A stretch of 64,000 nt of DNA from positions 35,662,692-35,726,691 of the forward strand of contig CM051458.1 of NCBI GenBank assembly GCA_028274465.1, given 5' to 3'. Below the pieces are notes generated by a model. It was not told where the DNA came from. It saw nothing but the letters and a program-made list of their open reading frames with translations, and did no database searches. Of the stretch, positions 43,495-55,400 are shown in pieces. The number at the start of each line of letters is the position of its first letter. The stretch's first letter is position 1. A program made the position numbers and the translations under genes. Source of the stretch: Plantago ovata (taxonomy: Eukaryota > Streptophyta > Magnoliopsida > Lamiales > Plantaginaceae).

Positions 43495-46400
43495 ATGCCG
43501 AAACCTAGGTGCAACTACATTCCACCCGAGTTACGAGTTCCTGGAGCCCCAGGGTACGAGCAGGGTGTAGTTCCACCCATCATTGGATTCTCGGAGGGGA
43601 GTAGCTCCTCATCGTCAACCAGGAAGAAGAAGGCTAAGTTTTACCCATTTGCGAACCTACCTGATGATGGTTGCCCATACGTGACGCCGACCCTGGGTGC
43701 CATGTATAAGGGGAAGCCTGTTCTGTTCCCTAACTGGAAAGCTGCGTAAGTACACTTTCTGTTGTTTAGTTTATTGTTTAACTTGTGACATATTACGTAT
43801 ACTTTATTATGCTTATTCATTCTTATTTGTATTTAACAATCATAATAGGTTTTACCCTGCATCTGCCCATTCGAAGATCGGTGACATCATCACCCAGAAG
43901 TTCATCGCTCCAGCACCGACTGAGGACCGTGGTGGGGAGAAGTGGTCAAGGCTGCCTGACCATGTCATTGGCTTCTACTTCGATGAGCTGCGGGTATCGT
44001 AACAATCTTAAATGTTTAGTAAACGTTGTTTTATTTTTATTCTAAATTTACGTGAGTGGTATTTTAGCCACTATATTTGGGTGATATGTTAGTCACCATG
44101 TGTTAGTTGTTTTTTTAGGGCAATGTGAGTGGTATGTTGATGAATGTGTATTTTACACTTTCATTCGAGTCTTTTTCACCTATTTTACCTATTATCTACG
44201 TTAATTTAGCTATATTTTAATGCATTTTATTAGAATAGTGTCACGTTTCCCTTTAGATTTTATTTTACAGGTTTTGGTTGAAATTCGAAGATTTCCGGGC
44301 AATTATATTGAAGTTGACAAAGAATTGGTGTTCCAGAAGCCTATTTGGAGTATCTGAAGGTTTCCGAATAGGATTTGAAGTCTAGGGGCCGAATCTGGAG
44401 GATAGAAGGCTACTAGAAGTCAGAAACCGAGTCCGAAAAGGGGAAGAAATCCAAAAATGCGTCGAAAACGCGGAATTCCGCGAAAAACTCTCTTGGCGAA
44501 CCGCCCCACACCGGGCGAACCGCCCGGTGTGTGGGGTGAACCGTCCCACAGTATTTCGGGCCTATATATAGTTGCTCAGTTTTCTCCGAAAATCATATCT
44601 TTCCAGACCTACTTTCTCACCTCTCTCTATAGTTTTAGGTAGGAACTTCCCGGGGCCTGTCCTGGGAGTTCTGTAGCTTAGGGGATACTTTTTCATAGCG
44701 GATTGGAGCTCGTAGGATCGCAATTTTTCGGAGATTGACAACCTTCGGTAACTTGTATCTTACAGTTTAATCTACTTATTTTATATATCTTTCAATATGT
44801 TTTCTTCTATGATTTCTGTTGATTGCATGCCTATTATGAGTAGCTAAACTTATCGTTGGTGGTAGTATGTGAATTCTTAGCGAAGGGAAGATAATCATGC
44901 TAATGGCTATATCGCGTATTATACTCCGTGTCATTGCTTTATTTCGTTGATCAGGCACAACCTAAATTCTCGTATGTTGTATTAATTATTATGCACAATT
45001 GGACACTTGTCGACCATCAGACCAATTATTTTCGTAGTGTTGAATAATTACGGAACACATTAGGACAATAGTGATTGACTTGTCAGACCAATTATCTTCG
45101 TAGTGCTTAATATTTGCAACAGGACACTAGATTGATTCAAAGATCTCTATGCAAGACCGAGGAATTTATGCATGATTATCGACCCGTTATGTTAAGAAGG
45201 ACCATACTATCACCAATCTCCATTATCTGCTAGAAATCCCCTTTTGCTATCTGTCTGCTGTTTTATATTCTCTTGTTAAATAGATAAAGCTAGTTATAGT
45301 CCTGAGAGAACGACACTCGAGTCATTCTACTGCTACACTATGGTTTTCGTTGTAGTTGTGGATTGCCTTTGGCTAAATAACAAATTTATTTGCTGAATTA
45401 GAATCTGACAAATTCCGGTTCATCAAATTGGCGCCGTTGCCGGGGACTATACTCCTTTTTTCTGTTTAATTTGTTTATATTTACAGCTTTAGATTCCTAA
45501 TTCTACTAGTTTTAGTTTTCCTTTTTAATCTCTCTCTGATACTGCTTTCCTAGTCTGTTTCTAATCACCTTTCCTAGTATGTTACAGATAGTGTATGCTG
45601 CATACACGTTCTGCAGGAACACCGCTTGCTGATTCAATTGCTGAGATCGACAGAGTCTACCACCAAAGAAGGCGACTACTTGAAAGGCGCGCACTAGAGG
45701 AAATAGAGGATACCGATTTCTCTGAATCTCTACTCATTCTTTTCAAGGAAATCGACGGAATGGCAGAAGCTAGACCACTGAAGGCATGGGTTCAACCCAC
45801 CAAGGATCGTATGAAGGGACCGGCGATTGTTCTTTCGTCTGCAACCCGAGATCTGGAGATCAAGAACCACGCATTCCAACAACTTCCGAGGTTCTATGAC
45901 TTATCAAGGGAAGATGTGATGGGGTACTTGCACGATATTGATGATTTCGTCAACCAACTCCCACGATCCGGAGCTGACATAACAACGAATGAGTTGAGGA
46001 TGAAGGTTTTTGCTATGGGACTTGGCGACAGAGCCAAGTCATGGTTAAGTTCTCTTCCAGCAGGCTCGCTGGACACTTGGGAAAAGGTTTTTTCAGCTTT
46101 CATGGAGAAATACTTCCCTCACACCTTGACTACCGTGCTTAAGGCGCAAATCACTGGATTCAAACAGGACTATGATGAGACCATCTACACCGCTTCGAGA
46201 GGTTCCAAGATCTCACGAACAAGTGCCCTCACCATGGTTTTGAACTTTCCGACCTAGTCCAACACTTCTACAATGGACTAACCTTCGAGAACCAACAAGG
46301 GGTGGATTTCCAATGCCGAGGCAATATTTGGGAGGAAACCGCAGAAGCCGTCTGGGCAGTTTTCGAAAGGCTTGCTAATGGTTCGCAGTTCAAGGACCCA

Positions 46401-49400
46401 AGAGCAATGGTTAGGAGACGTGGACCTGAAGCTCCACCGACTCAAGAAGCCCCTATGTATAGGGGGAATGGGGATCAATTCGAATGCTTTACCAACGAAT
46501 TGAAGCAAGTCCTAAAGAGCGCCACCGGAACAACTGTTTCAAACGAAGTATGTCGAATATGCAAGAACTATGGGCATGGGGCTCATATGTGTAGATCGGA
46601 GCTGGCATACGATGATGGCAACTAGGCTCGAGGAGGTGAAGAAGAAGCCTTTGCTACGGAGTTTGGCACTCAAGAAGTTAGCTACGGACAAGACGGTAGG
46701 AACCCTCGAGGTGGTTTTTGGAGAAGGGGATTCCGAAACAATCAAGGATATGCACCGGCTAACCAAACTTATGGACCTAACCAAGACCGTAGTAGGCTGA
46801 ACTATGGTAATGATCACTACGAAAACCCCGCTCCGAAAGAGCCACCAAAGTCGAAGTCGGCTCAACTGATGGAGAACTTGCAAAAGATGGTCAATCATAC
46901 ACAAAGTTTTCTCAAACGTTATGAAGAAGATTCCGAGAAGACTAGGGCAAGGCTCGATAGGTTGGAAGAGAGCACTAGGCTTGCCCATCAAAAGATGCAA
47001 GAGTTGATCGACCGAGGAACAAGTAGGGAACAAGGCAAGCTGCCTAGCAACACTGAGAAGTCGATGTCCATTACCTTGGTGGGTGATCTACCTGTTGAAA
47101 TCACCATCAAGAAGGTTGCTAAGTGCGAGAGTTGCAAGAGGGAAATGCCCCCACAAGCCGAAGAAGAAGAGAAGGACCTTGGTACTAACAAAAGTGAAGA
47201 GGAGCAAGAGGATCCCGAGCCACTCCCTCAAAGTTTCGATGTTAAGGTCGGGATTGGGGAGCTTGAAGATGTCCGAGCCACACTAGACACAGGATCCTAC
47301 TCTAATGTGCTCCCTTTGAATGTTTTCGAGAAGAGTAACCTTGGAGAACTAACTGTGCATAAGGCTATTGTGCAACTGGCGGATGGATCCCTTGTGAAAC
47401 CCGAAGGCGTTGTGAAGAATGTATTAGTCAAAATTGGTGAAGCCTCTGTCTACACCGATTTTGTAATTATGCCGGCGTCAGCACCAGGAACGGGGGATGT
47501 CATACTCTTAGGACGAACATTCTTGACTAAGCTACGCTCCGTGATGGACATCTACCAAAGGACTTGCACTATCGAAGTGGATGGCAAGCAACATGTGTTG
47601 CAAGCCATATCCGATCCACCTGATCCACCCGATACTTCTAACACTATTGATTACAGTGGTCTTAACGTCTATGTTCACTCTTATTCACAGGATCGAGGCA
47701 CGGGAAGGAGACTCGTGAAGGGGAAGTCTAGTACCCTCAGAAGGAAAAGATAGGCGAAGACAGGAGTCGAGTCAGAGACTTTAAACAATGGCGCTATCCG
47801 GGAGGCAACCCGGGGTTTTTATCGCTTTCTTTACCGCTTTATTGCATGCATTCATACTTGAACAATTTGCTTTTCATATGTGAATTTGTTCGGTTCTGTG
47901 TCGTATGTGCTTATGTTGTGTTCGAGTGCGACTTTACGAATGATTTCTTGAGGAAAATGATTTTTCGGGGACTAAAAACCACATTTTTATTTCAAAAACG
48001 TTCGTCTCTGCCACCTAGGAGTGGGGGGCGAATCGCCCCACGTCCAGAGCGCGCGCGCGCTCTGGACGTGCGGGGCGGTTCGCCCCGCACGAGGCCGGTC
48101 CGCCCCAGGTGTGGGGCGAACCGCCCCACACCTCCAGGTTCTTAAAATCGGGGGTTTCTTCCCCAAACCCCCATTTTTCTACATTTTCATCTTCCTAACT
48201 CCAAATTTTCCTCCATATTCAAAATAATTTCAAACCTTCATAACTTCTTCATCCTTCCATCATTTTTTGTGTTCTTTAGCTTCATTCGAAGCCCGTTACG
48301 TGCTCTATCTTTCTATCCGAACAAATTTCTTCCTAGCTCATTCAATTTCCGGATTTGAGGTATTATCACATGAACCCTAATTTCTTAAATTTGGGGATTT
48401 TTTGATTTATGCTTCAATTAAGCTTGTATGATGTATGGGTTGATGATTTGTGTGATTAGATTCGTTATTCATTTTCAATTGCATGTTCAATTAGGCTTGG
48501 TTTGTTGATTTGAGATTTTTGCTATTAGATGATATATATCTTGTTAGGAAAATGTATCTCTTACTATCATGCCATGCATAAACATGTGTTTGTTGATATG
48601 ATGATGATGGATGTATTGGTAGAATGCATGATTGATGGAATTGAGGATTTATGCTAGATTTTTGATTTTTATGGTATGGATTGAACCTTGTGATTCAAGG
48701 AATTTGTTGTTTAGCAAGAGCATAATGTGATATGTTATTGTAGTAGTTACATTGATATGTTACGTAATGAATTAGCTAGACTAGGCTTTGGGTTTTTGAG
48801 GAGTTGGATTTTTGAAAAAAATTGCTCGTTTGTTCACTCGTATATTTACATATGCATAGGTCTGTTTTGCATCGTACAAGATACTAATTGCTGTTTGTAG
48901 GGATCATGGCACCGAGATCAAGGAGAGCCGGCTCTAGCAAAAAGGGAAGGGAGTAGCATCAAGCTCCCAATCATCTCACCATATGTTCGAGTTGTCTGTA
49001 GCTGCGATAGAGGTGCGACAAAGGCTAGAGGCGGAGATGGCCGACGGAGGAAGGTCGATCATCCCCGATAGGAGGATTGACATTCCCGAGTCCGCAGTAG
49101 ATAGAGCGGGATATAGGATGCTGTCACGTTTGGGGTCACAAAGGAATTGGGCATGGTACAGTTCCAACAGGTTCAAAGGTTACGACGAGAGCCTCCTCCA
49201 AGATTTCTACACTGGATACACGGATCTCGACGAAAAGAATGGGGTGCTAGTCCGAGGCCTCATCATACCATGGACACCAGAGTACATTTCTTCCTTCATC
49301 CATTTCGGGAACCCGGAATTCACAGGGAGCGACCATGCCTACCTGTATTCCAGGGCCTCTAGGGGGATAGGGAGACACATCACAAACGTGATCTGCAGCA

Positions 49401-52400
49401 GGGAGTACCGATATCCAGGAGTCGGGGAAGAACCTGGACGGATCAGTTACAGCGACCTTAGCATTGAAGCTAAGGTGATGATGAAATTTTGCATCTCCGA
49501 CTTGATCCCTAGGAAGAATGACACATGGATTCAGCCCTACTACGCCGAGCTCCTCTACTGCCTCATAGACGGACATCAGATCGACATAGGGCGCATTATG
49601 TATGAGGAGTACGAGCGCCACTGGGAAAAGAAGAGGAAGCCTTTCATCTTCCCAAGCTTCATCACAGCCTACTGCAAATATCATGGGGTCGATGATATTG
49701 AGGAGGGGGATTGCGAGGTCGCTGTCCTTTCACCCTCGACCATTGAGGTGCAGCTCAACAGGTATCAGTTGAAGAACCCCACAGCTGCCGCTGCTGATGT
49801 AGGAGCACCATTCCAGCCAAATGATTCTGATCATGAGGATGCTATGGAGGCTGATGTTGGCGAAGCCCCTATCCCAGATATCCCGTTTGTCCATCGAACA
49901 CCGCATGCACCACCTCGAGCACCACAGAGGTCTAGAGGATTTGACTTCTCTGAATTCCGTACCTACCTCGATGGCCGTTTCGACAGAATTGATGCCAACA
50001 ACGCGGCCATGCGACAGGACCTCGACACGCACATTGTCCAGCACAACCGCGATTGGGAGATATTCGAGGAGCATCGCCGAGAGGATAGGCAGCACATGTG
50101 GGAGCAGCAACAGCTCATCCAGCAACAGCAGGAAGCTCTACGACAGTCAAATGAGCTCATGAATGACATGTGGAGTGACTTTTACGGGGACTACCGTCCC
50201 GATGATTAGTCCTTCCACATGTCCACTCTCAGCCAACCGAGGCCAAACCGTTCGGTAACATCTAGTATCACTTCTTATTACTCATTCTCTTTTGCTAGGG
50301 GCTAGCTTAAGAATCGTAAGGGGGATGGGATGTGAACCATGATGTTAAGTATTGTTTGGCTTTGTGTTGATTAGTATCTTGTTCTTTGTTTGCATTTGCA
50401 TTTGCACGTTTACCGCTTTCTTAGATTTTTAGGTTGCATTCACTACATTCATCCTAGGATAGTCTTGCATGTTTTATATGGAGTTTATTGCCGAATTTTT
50501 TGAACTTTTTTATTGGGTAGATCAACCAACTATGCCATTAATCGTATGCTTCATCTCTATGAATTTGTTTGAGGTTTTTCTCGCTTGGCTTGTCACATTT
50601 ATGTATTTCACTTAGTTAAGCATGGTAGTCTCGACATCACTTAGTGGTGTTTTCTCTGCTGCGGTTCACGAAGGCCTTTATAATAGGATGATGCATGTTA
50701 GGGTCTTATGGTTGTTTTCCCGAGTAATTATGTACCTAAGAGGCAACAAGTCTTCACCATGCTTTGAGATTGCTAAATGCCTAGGAAGGAGGTAGTGTGA
50801 GGTTGTGTGATCCTTTGTTTATAATCTATTCTTCCGAATAGGTTTGGGGAGGGGGTTACACCTTCATTAGACTTGTTTCTGTTTTTATTTTCGTATCGTG
50901 AGTTTATTTTTCCTTTTTCGTGAATTTTGTACTCCAACCTATTCTTTCGAATAGGTTTGGGGAAGTCGTATGAGTCATTTTGTTTCTCTTTTTGTTATGC
51001 TACTGCTGGCTAGAAAAATCGAAAAAAAAGAAAGAAAAATTCCAGAAAAAAAGAGAAAAAGAAAAAGGAAAAAAGAATCTGGAAAAGAAAAAAAGAAAAG
51101 ACCCCAAAAAAGCAAAGAAAAGTCCAAAAAGAAAGACAAATAGCAGTTTAGCAAAGTGTTGAGTCTTTTCCATTTTTTGTAATGTTCGTAATCGTGTTTT
51201 TATCTTTTATCTTTTTTGTCTTGAGAGTCATCTGTTCTAGATCACCCTCGTCCTGCCATTCAGGAAGTGGTGAATAGTTTAAGACTTTACTTGAGAGATG
51301 GGTAGAATAGGGGAGTGTTATCTTTTATAGGGAACCCTCCTTCGTTTGATGAGAGCCAGTACTGGTTCGACCTCTTTTGAGGAAAAGTCTTAACATGGTG
51401 GAACAGCAGTAAGTCCTCAGTTTCATAGGCACGGGGCAACCATTCGTATCTTAGCATGCTTCATTACGTCGTCACTGACTAGGTCCAGGTAGAGAATGTT
51501 ACGAGAGACTATCTAGTCTTGACATAAGTGTTTATGTTGATGTGTATAAGTCAATCGAGGTATTCTTCAACCTATATTCATGCTTTGATTTATATGGTTT
51601 TTGTTCATATGTTAATTGGTAGATTCAGTAGATTAGTTCATTTTATTTGCCATGAGACTCCATTTTGTGTCTTGCATGTTTTTTGTATTACAGTCTAGCT
51701 TAGTTGCTTGAGGACAAGCAAAGGTTCGGTTTGGGGAGTTTGATGAATGTGTATTTTACACTTTCATTCGAGTCTTTTTCACCTATTTTAGCTATCATCT
51801 ATGTTAATTTAGCTAAATTTTAATGCATTTTATTAGAATAGTGTCACGTTTCCCTTTAGATTTTATTTTACAGGTTTTGGTTGAAATTCGAAGATTTCCG
51901 GGAAATTATATTGAAGTTGACAAGGAATTGGTGTTCCAGAAGCCTATTTGGAGTATCTGAAGGTTTCCGGATAGGATTTGAAGTCTAGGGGCCGAATCTG
52001 GAGGATAGAAGGCTACTAGAAGTCAGAAATCGAGTCCGAAAAGGGGAAGAAATCCAAAAACGCGTCGAAAATGCGGAATTCCGGTGAAAAACTCTCTGGG
52101 GCGAACCGCCCCACTGTATTTCGGGGCCTATATAGTTGCTCAGTTTTCTCCGAAAATCATATCTTTCCAGACCTACTTTCTCACCTCTCTCTATAGTTTT
52201 AGGTAGGAACTTCCCGGGGCCTGTCCTGGGAGTTCTGTAGCTTAGGGGATACTTTTCATAGCGGATTGGAGCTCGTAGGATCGCAATTTTTCGGAGATTG
52301 ACAACCTTCGGTAACTTGTATCTTACAGTTTAATCTACTTATTTTATATATCTTTCAATATGTTTTCTTCTATGATTTCTGTTGATTGCATGCCTATTAT

Positions 52401-55400
52401 GAGTAGCTAAACTTATCGTTGGTGGTAGTATGTGAATTCTTAGCGAAGGGAAGATAATCATGCTAATGGCTATATCGCGCATTATACTCCGTGTCATTGC
52501 TTTATTTCGTTGATCAGGCACAGCCTAAATTCTCGTATGTTGTATTAATTATTATGCACAATTGGACACTTGTCGACCATCAGACCAATTATCTTCGTAG
52601 TGTTGAATAATTACGGAACACATTAGGACAATAGTGATTGACTTGTCAGACCAATTATCTTCGTAGTGCTTAATATTTGCAACAGGACACTAGATTGATT
52701 CAAAGATCTCTATGCAAGACCGAGGAATTTATGCATGATTATCGACCCGTTATGTTAAGAAGGACCATACTATCACCAATCTCCATTATCTGCTAGAAAC
52801 CCCCTTTTGCTATCTGTCTGCTGTTTTATATTCTCTTGTTAAATAGATAAAGCTAGTTATAGTCCTGAGAGAACGACACTCGAGTCATTCTACTGCTACA
52901 CTACGGTTTTCATTGTAGTTGTGGATTGCCTTTGGCTAAATAACAAATTTATTTGCTGAATTAGAATCTGACAAATTCCGGTTCATCATATGTTAGCCAC
53001 TATATTTGGGTGATATGTTAGTCACCATTGTGCTTATGTTAATCTTGTTCTTGTTGTATTGATTGTTGTGTCGTTCTAAATTGTGACCTTTGGTTGTTTT
53101 GGTGGTTAGAAACACTACTACTTGCCAAACGTGCTATTGAAGGAGCTTTGGTTTGTTTTCAACACTGTTGGTGCTCGTTGTTACCGAGACAAGGTCCACG
53201 ACCTTAAGGAGTCTCCTCGAGTGAAGCCTAGATTCATCCACGACAGCGAGTGGCCTCTGTGGTTGGCTTACTGGAAGACACAGGATGCCGAGGACCTAGC
53301 AGAACAGAACAAGAAGAATCGAGCACGGGCGGACAGAAGCAGCTCCGGTGATGACGAGGACTATTCGAAGCACCATCTCGGCACACAGTCTCAGGCCACT
53401 CGTGACCTCAATGCAGTAAGTTAACTTGTGCTTTACTCCAGTCACTTTCAATATTCTTAAAATTTTATTGTAAACACTGACACTTATTACTTTGCAAAAT
53501 GAACAGAGGCTCACTGGACAAGGATGTGAGTCGTACTTGACCATGGTGAAAAATGCCAAGTTCAAGAACGGCAAGTGGACATGCAAGAAAGCCCAGAAAC
53601 TGAATGTAAGTACATAAATGAGTAGTTTGAGTTACTTGTACTGTATTTCTTTTTAAAAAGTTTGTATATGTATTGTAATATATCAACTCATGTATTGCTT
53701 AACTGCTTGTAGGAGGACGTTGAGGCTTTGTACATGCTTAAGATGCAAGAGAAGGGTGACGGACTTACGATGGAGGAAGAGAACGCTGCCTTCCTCGAGG
53801 TGAACCCTCCTGGCCCTAAGTGGTTGGTCTATGGCTTAGGGAACTTGGGACGTTCTCTTGCAGCTGAATCATTTCAGCGCTTATCCGGTTCTACCTCCAG
53901 CTCAGATTCTCGATTGGCTGAGGAGATGGCAGCACTTAGGGCCGAGAATGCTAGGATTATGACCATTCAGAACACACTTGTGTCTCAGGTAAGTTCACTT
54001 GTATGCTAAGATTATGTTGATATGTCATGTAGATGTATAACTGTAAGAAAATATGGTCAGAGTTACCCCTAGGGTACGCAGCGGAATTTTAAGAATTTTC
54101 TTAACATACCGGTTAATTGATTATGCATATGTCGTATATATACAAACACGTCAATTAGAAGACTAACCTTACTTCCAAAGCAGCTTCCAAGTCTTCGTAA
54201 TATTCCGGTGTATCTTCTCCTTCATCGAAGTCGAAGATATCTACAATACTCTGTATATCTGCAAGACAATAAGAGTTAGTTTCCAGCTCCTAGAACCTCA
54301 ACCTTGGTATCCACGGATGAACAGCCTATCGGAAGAATGCTAGGATATTCTTTATGTGACCAAGAAGACGGGGCGGCAATTCCCTCCGGTGGCGGTGTGC
54401 GCGCGCGTGGCTTAATGAGAGGAGGGGAGAGTTTTTATTTTCTCTAAGAAAACTGGGTAGGAAGACTGTGATCAAATCGCATGTAACCGTATGTGACTGT
54501 GTGTAAAACTCTCTCCAATAGTCTACTATATATAGTAGTCTATAGAAGCCTAAAGCATAAGCAATTAGACTTCGTAAAGGAATAAGAATCTAATTCTTAT
54601 CGCACAAGGAAACCAATATCAAGTCTAGATTCATTCCCAATCAAATTAAAACTCAATCAGGAAAATCTAACTTATCCCTTGGACTTCTAATAGAGGAAGG
54701 AGTCGAACTCCTTCCCCTATTCTACCACGCGCGCGCGCGCGCCTGTCCTACGAGACGTGGGTCCCACTTTTGGGACCCACATATATTTCTAAGGCAATCC
54801 AAACTCCAAGTAGATTTTGCCCAAGTGCATATGTTAATTCTAAATTAACATATCCTTTACAATCAAACCTCCATTATATTTCCAAAATATAATCTTTAAT
54901 TGTATTTACATAAAATACAATTAATTAGCCAATTCAATTAATAATTCCAAATCATTAATTGAGCCACCAATTATTATAATTAATCCAAATCAATTATAAT
55001 CCATCTATCACAATTAATTCCAAATTAATTGCGATTCCATCTTCAAGGATATCCTGATAGGCTGAATCACCACATAGTGTGACCCATAGGGCCTCACCGT
55101 ATTAAGCAAGTCCTAGACTAGGCAACATGGAATTCCTAGACGGTTCCATTTGCAGTATTAATACGCGAGGACGTTTTAGAGGTTTCTCAAAGCTAACCCT
55201 TTCGTTGCGAAGCCTGTTGCGCTCAACGCGGCGATGGTAACGTCCCTTCATCTGACTTGCTCGGATGTATCTAGGATCGATGAAGTGTCTATCCCAATAA
55301 TACATCCACGAGCGTCTCAGGGAGTTGTTTGGTTAAGATATACTTATGACCATCATAATATATCATTTGCACTGGCCAGTGACTTTACCAACACAACTAT

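Larger units (their letters stand above)
44138..52988 (+). mobile_element. Athila-type gypsy element G2 without reverse transcriptase, nested in CACTA A
   Basis: LTRs 44138-45425 and 51741-52988, duplication TATGT at 44133-44137 and 52989-52993, primer site 45429-45446 and a polypurine tract GGTTTGGGGAGTT before the right LTR. Inside are gag, protease and a separate 408-residue env-like frame. Reverse transcriptase, RNase H and integrase are missing altogether, so it would depend on enzymes of a relative such as element A, with which it shares LTRs and 3' non-coding region. Some coding parts are broken, but the env-like frame is open. It lies in an intron of the CACTA gene, same strand. Recent by LTR likeness. 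Confidence 0.92.

Noticed and set aside
48983-50209. True viral envelope protein
   Set aside because: No clear signal peptide, transmembrane or fusion segment; only position and general type support the env-like label.
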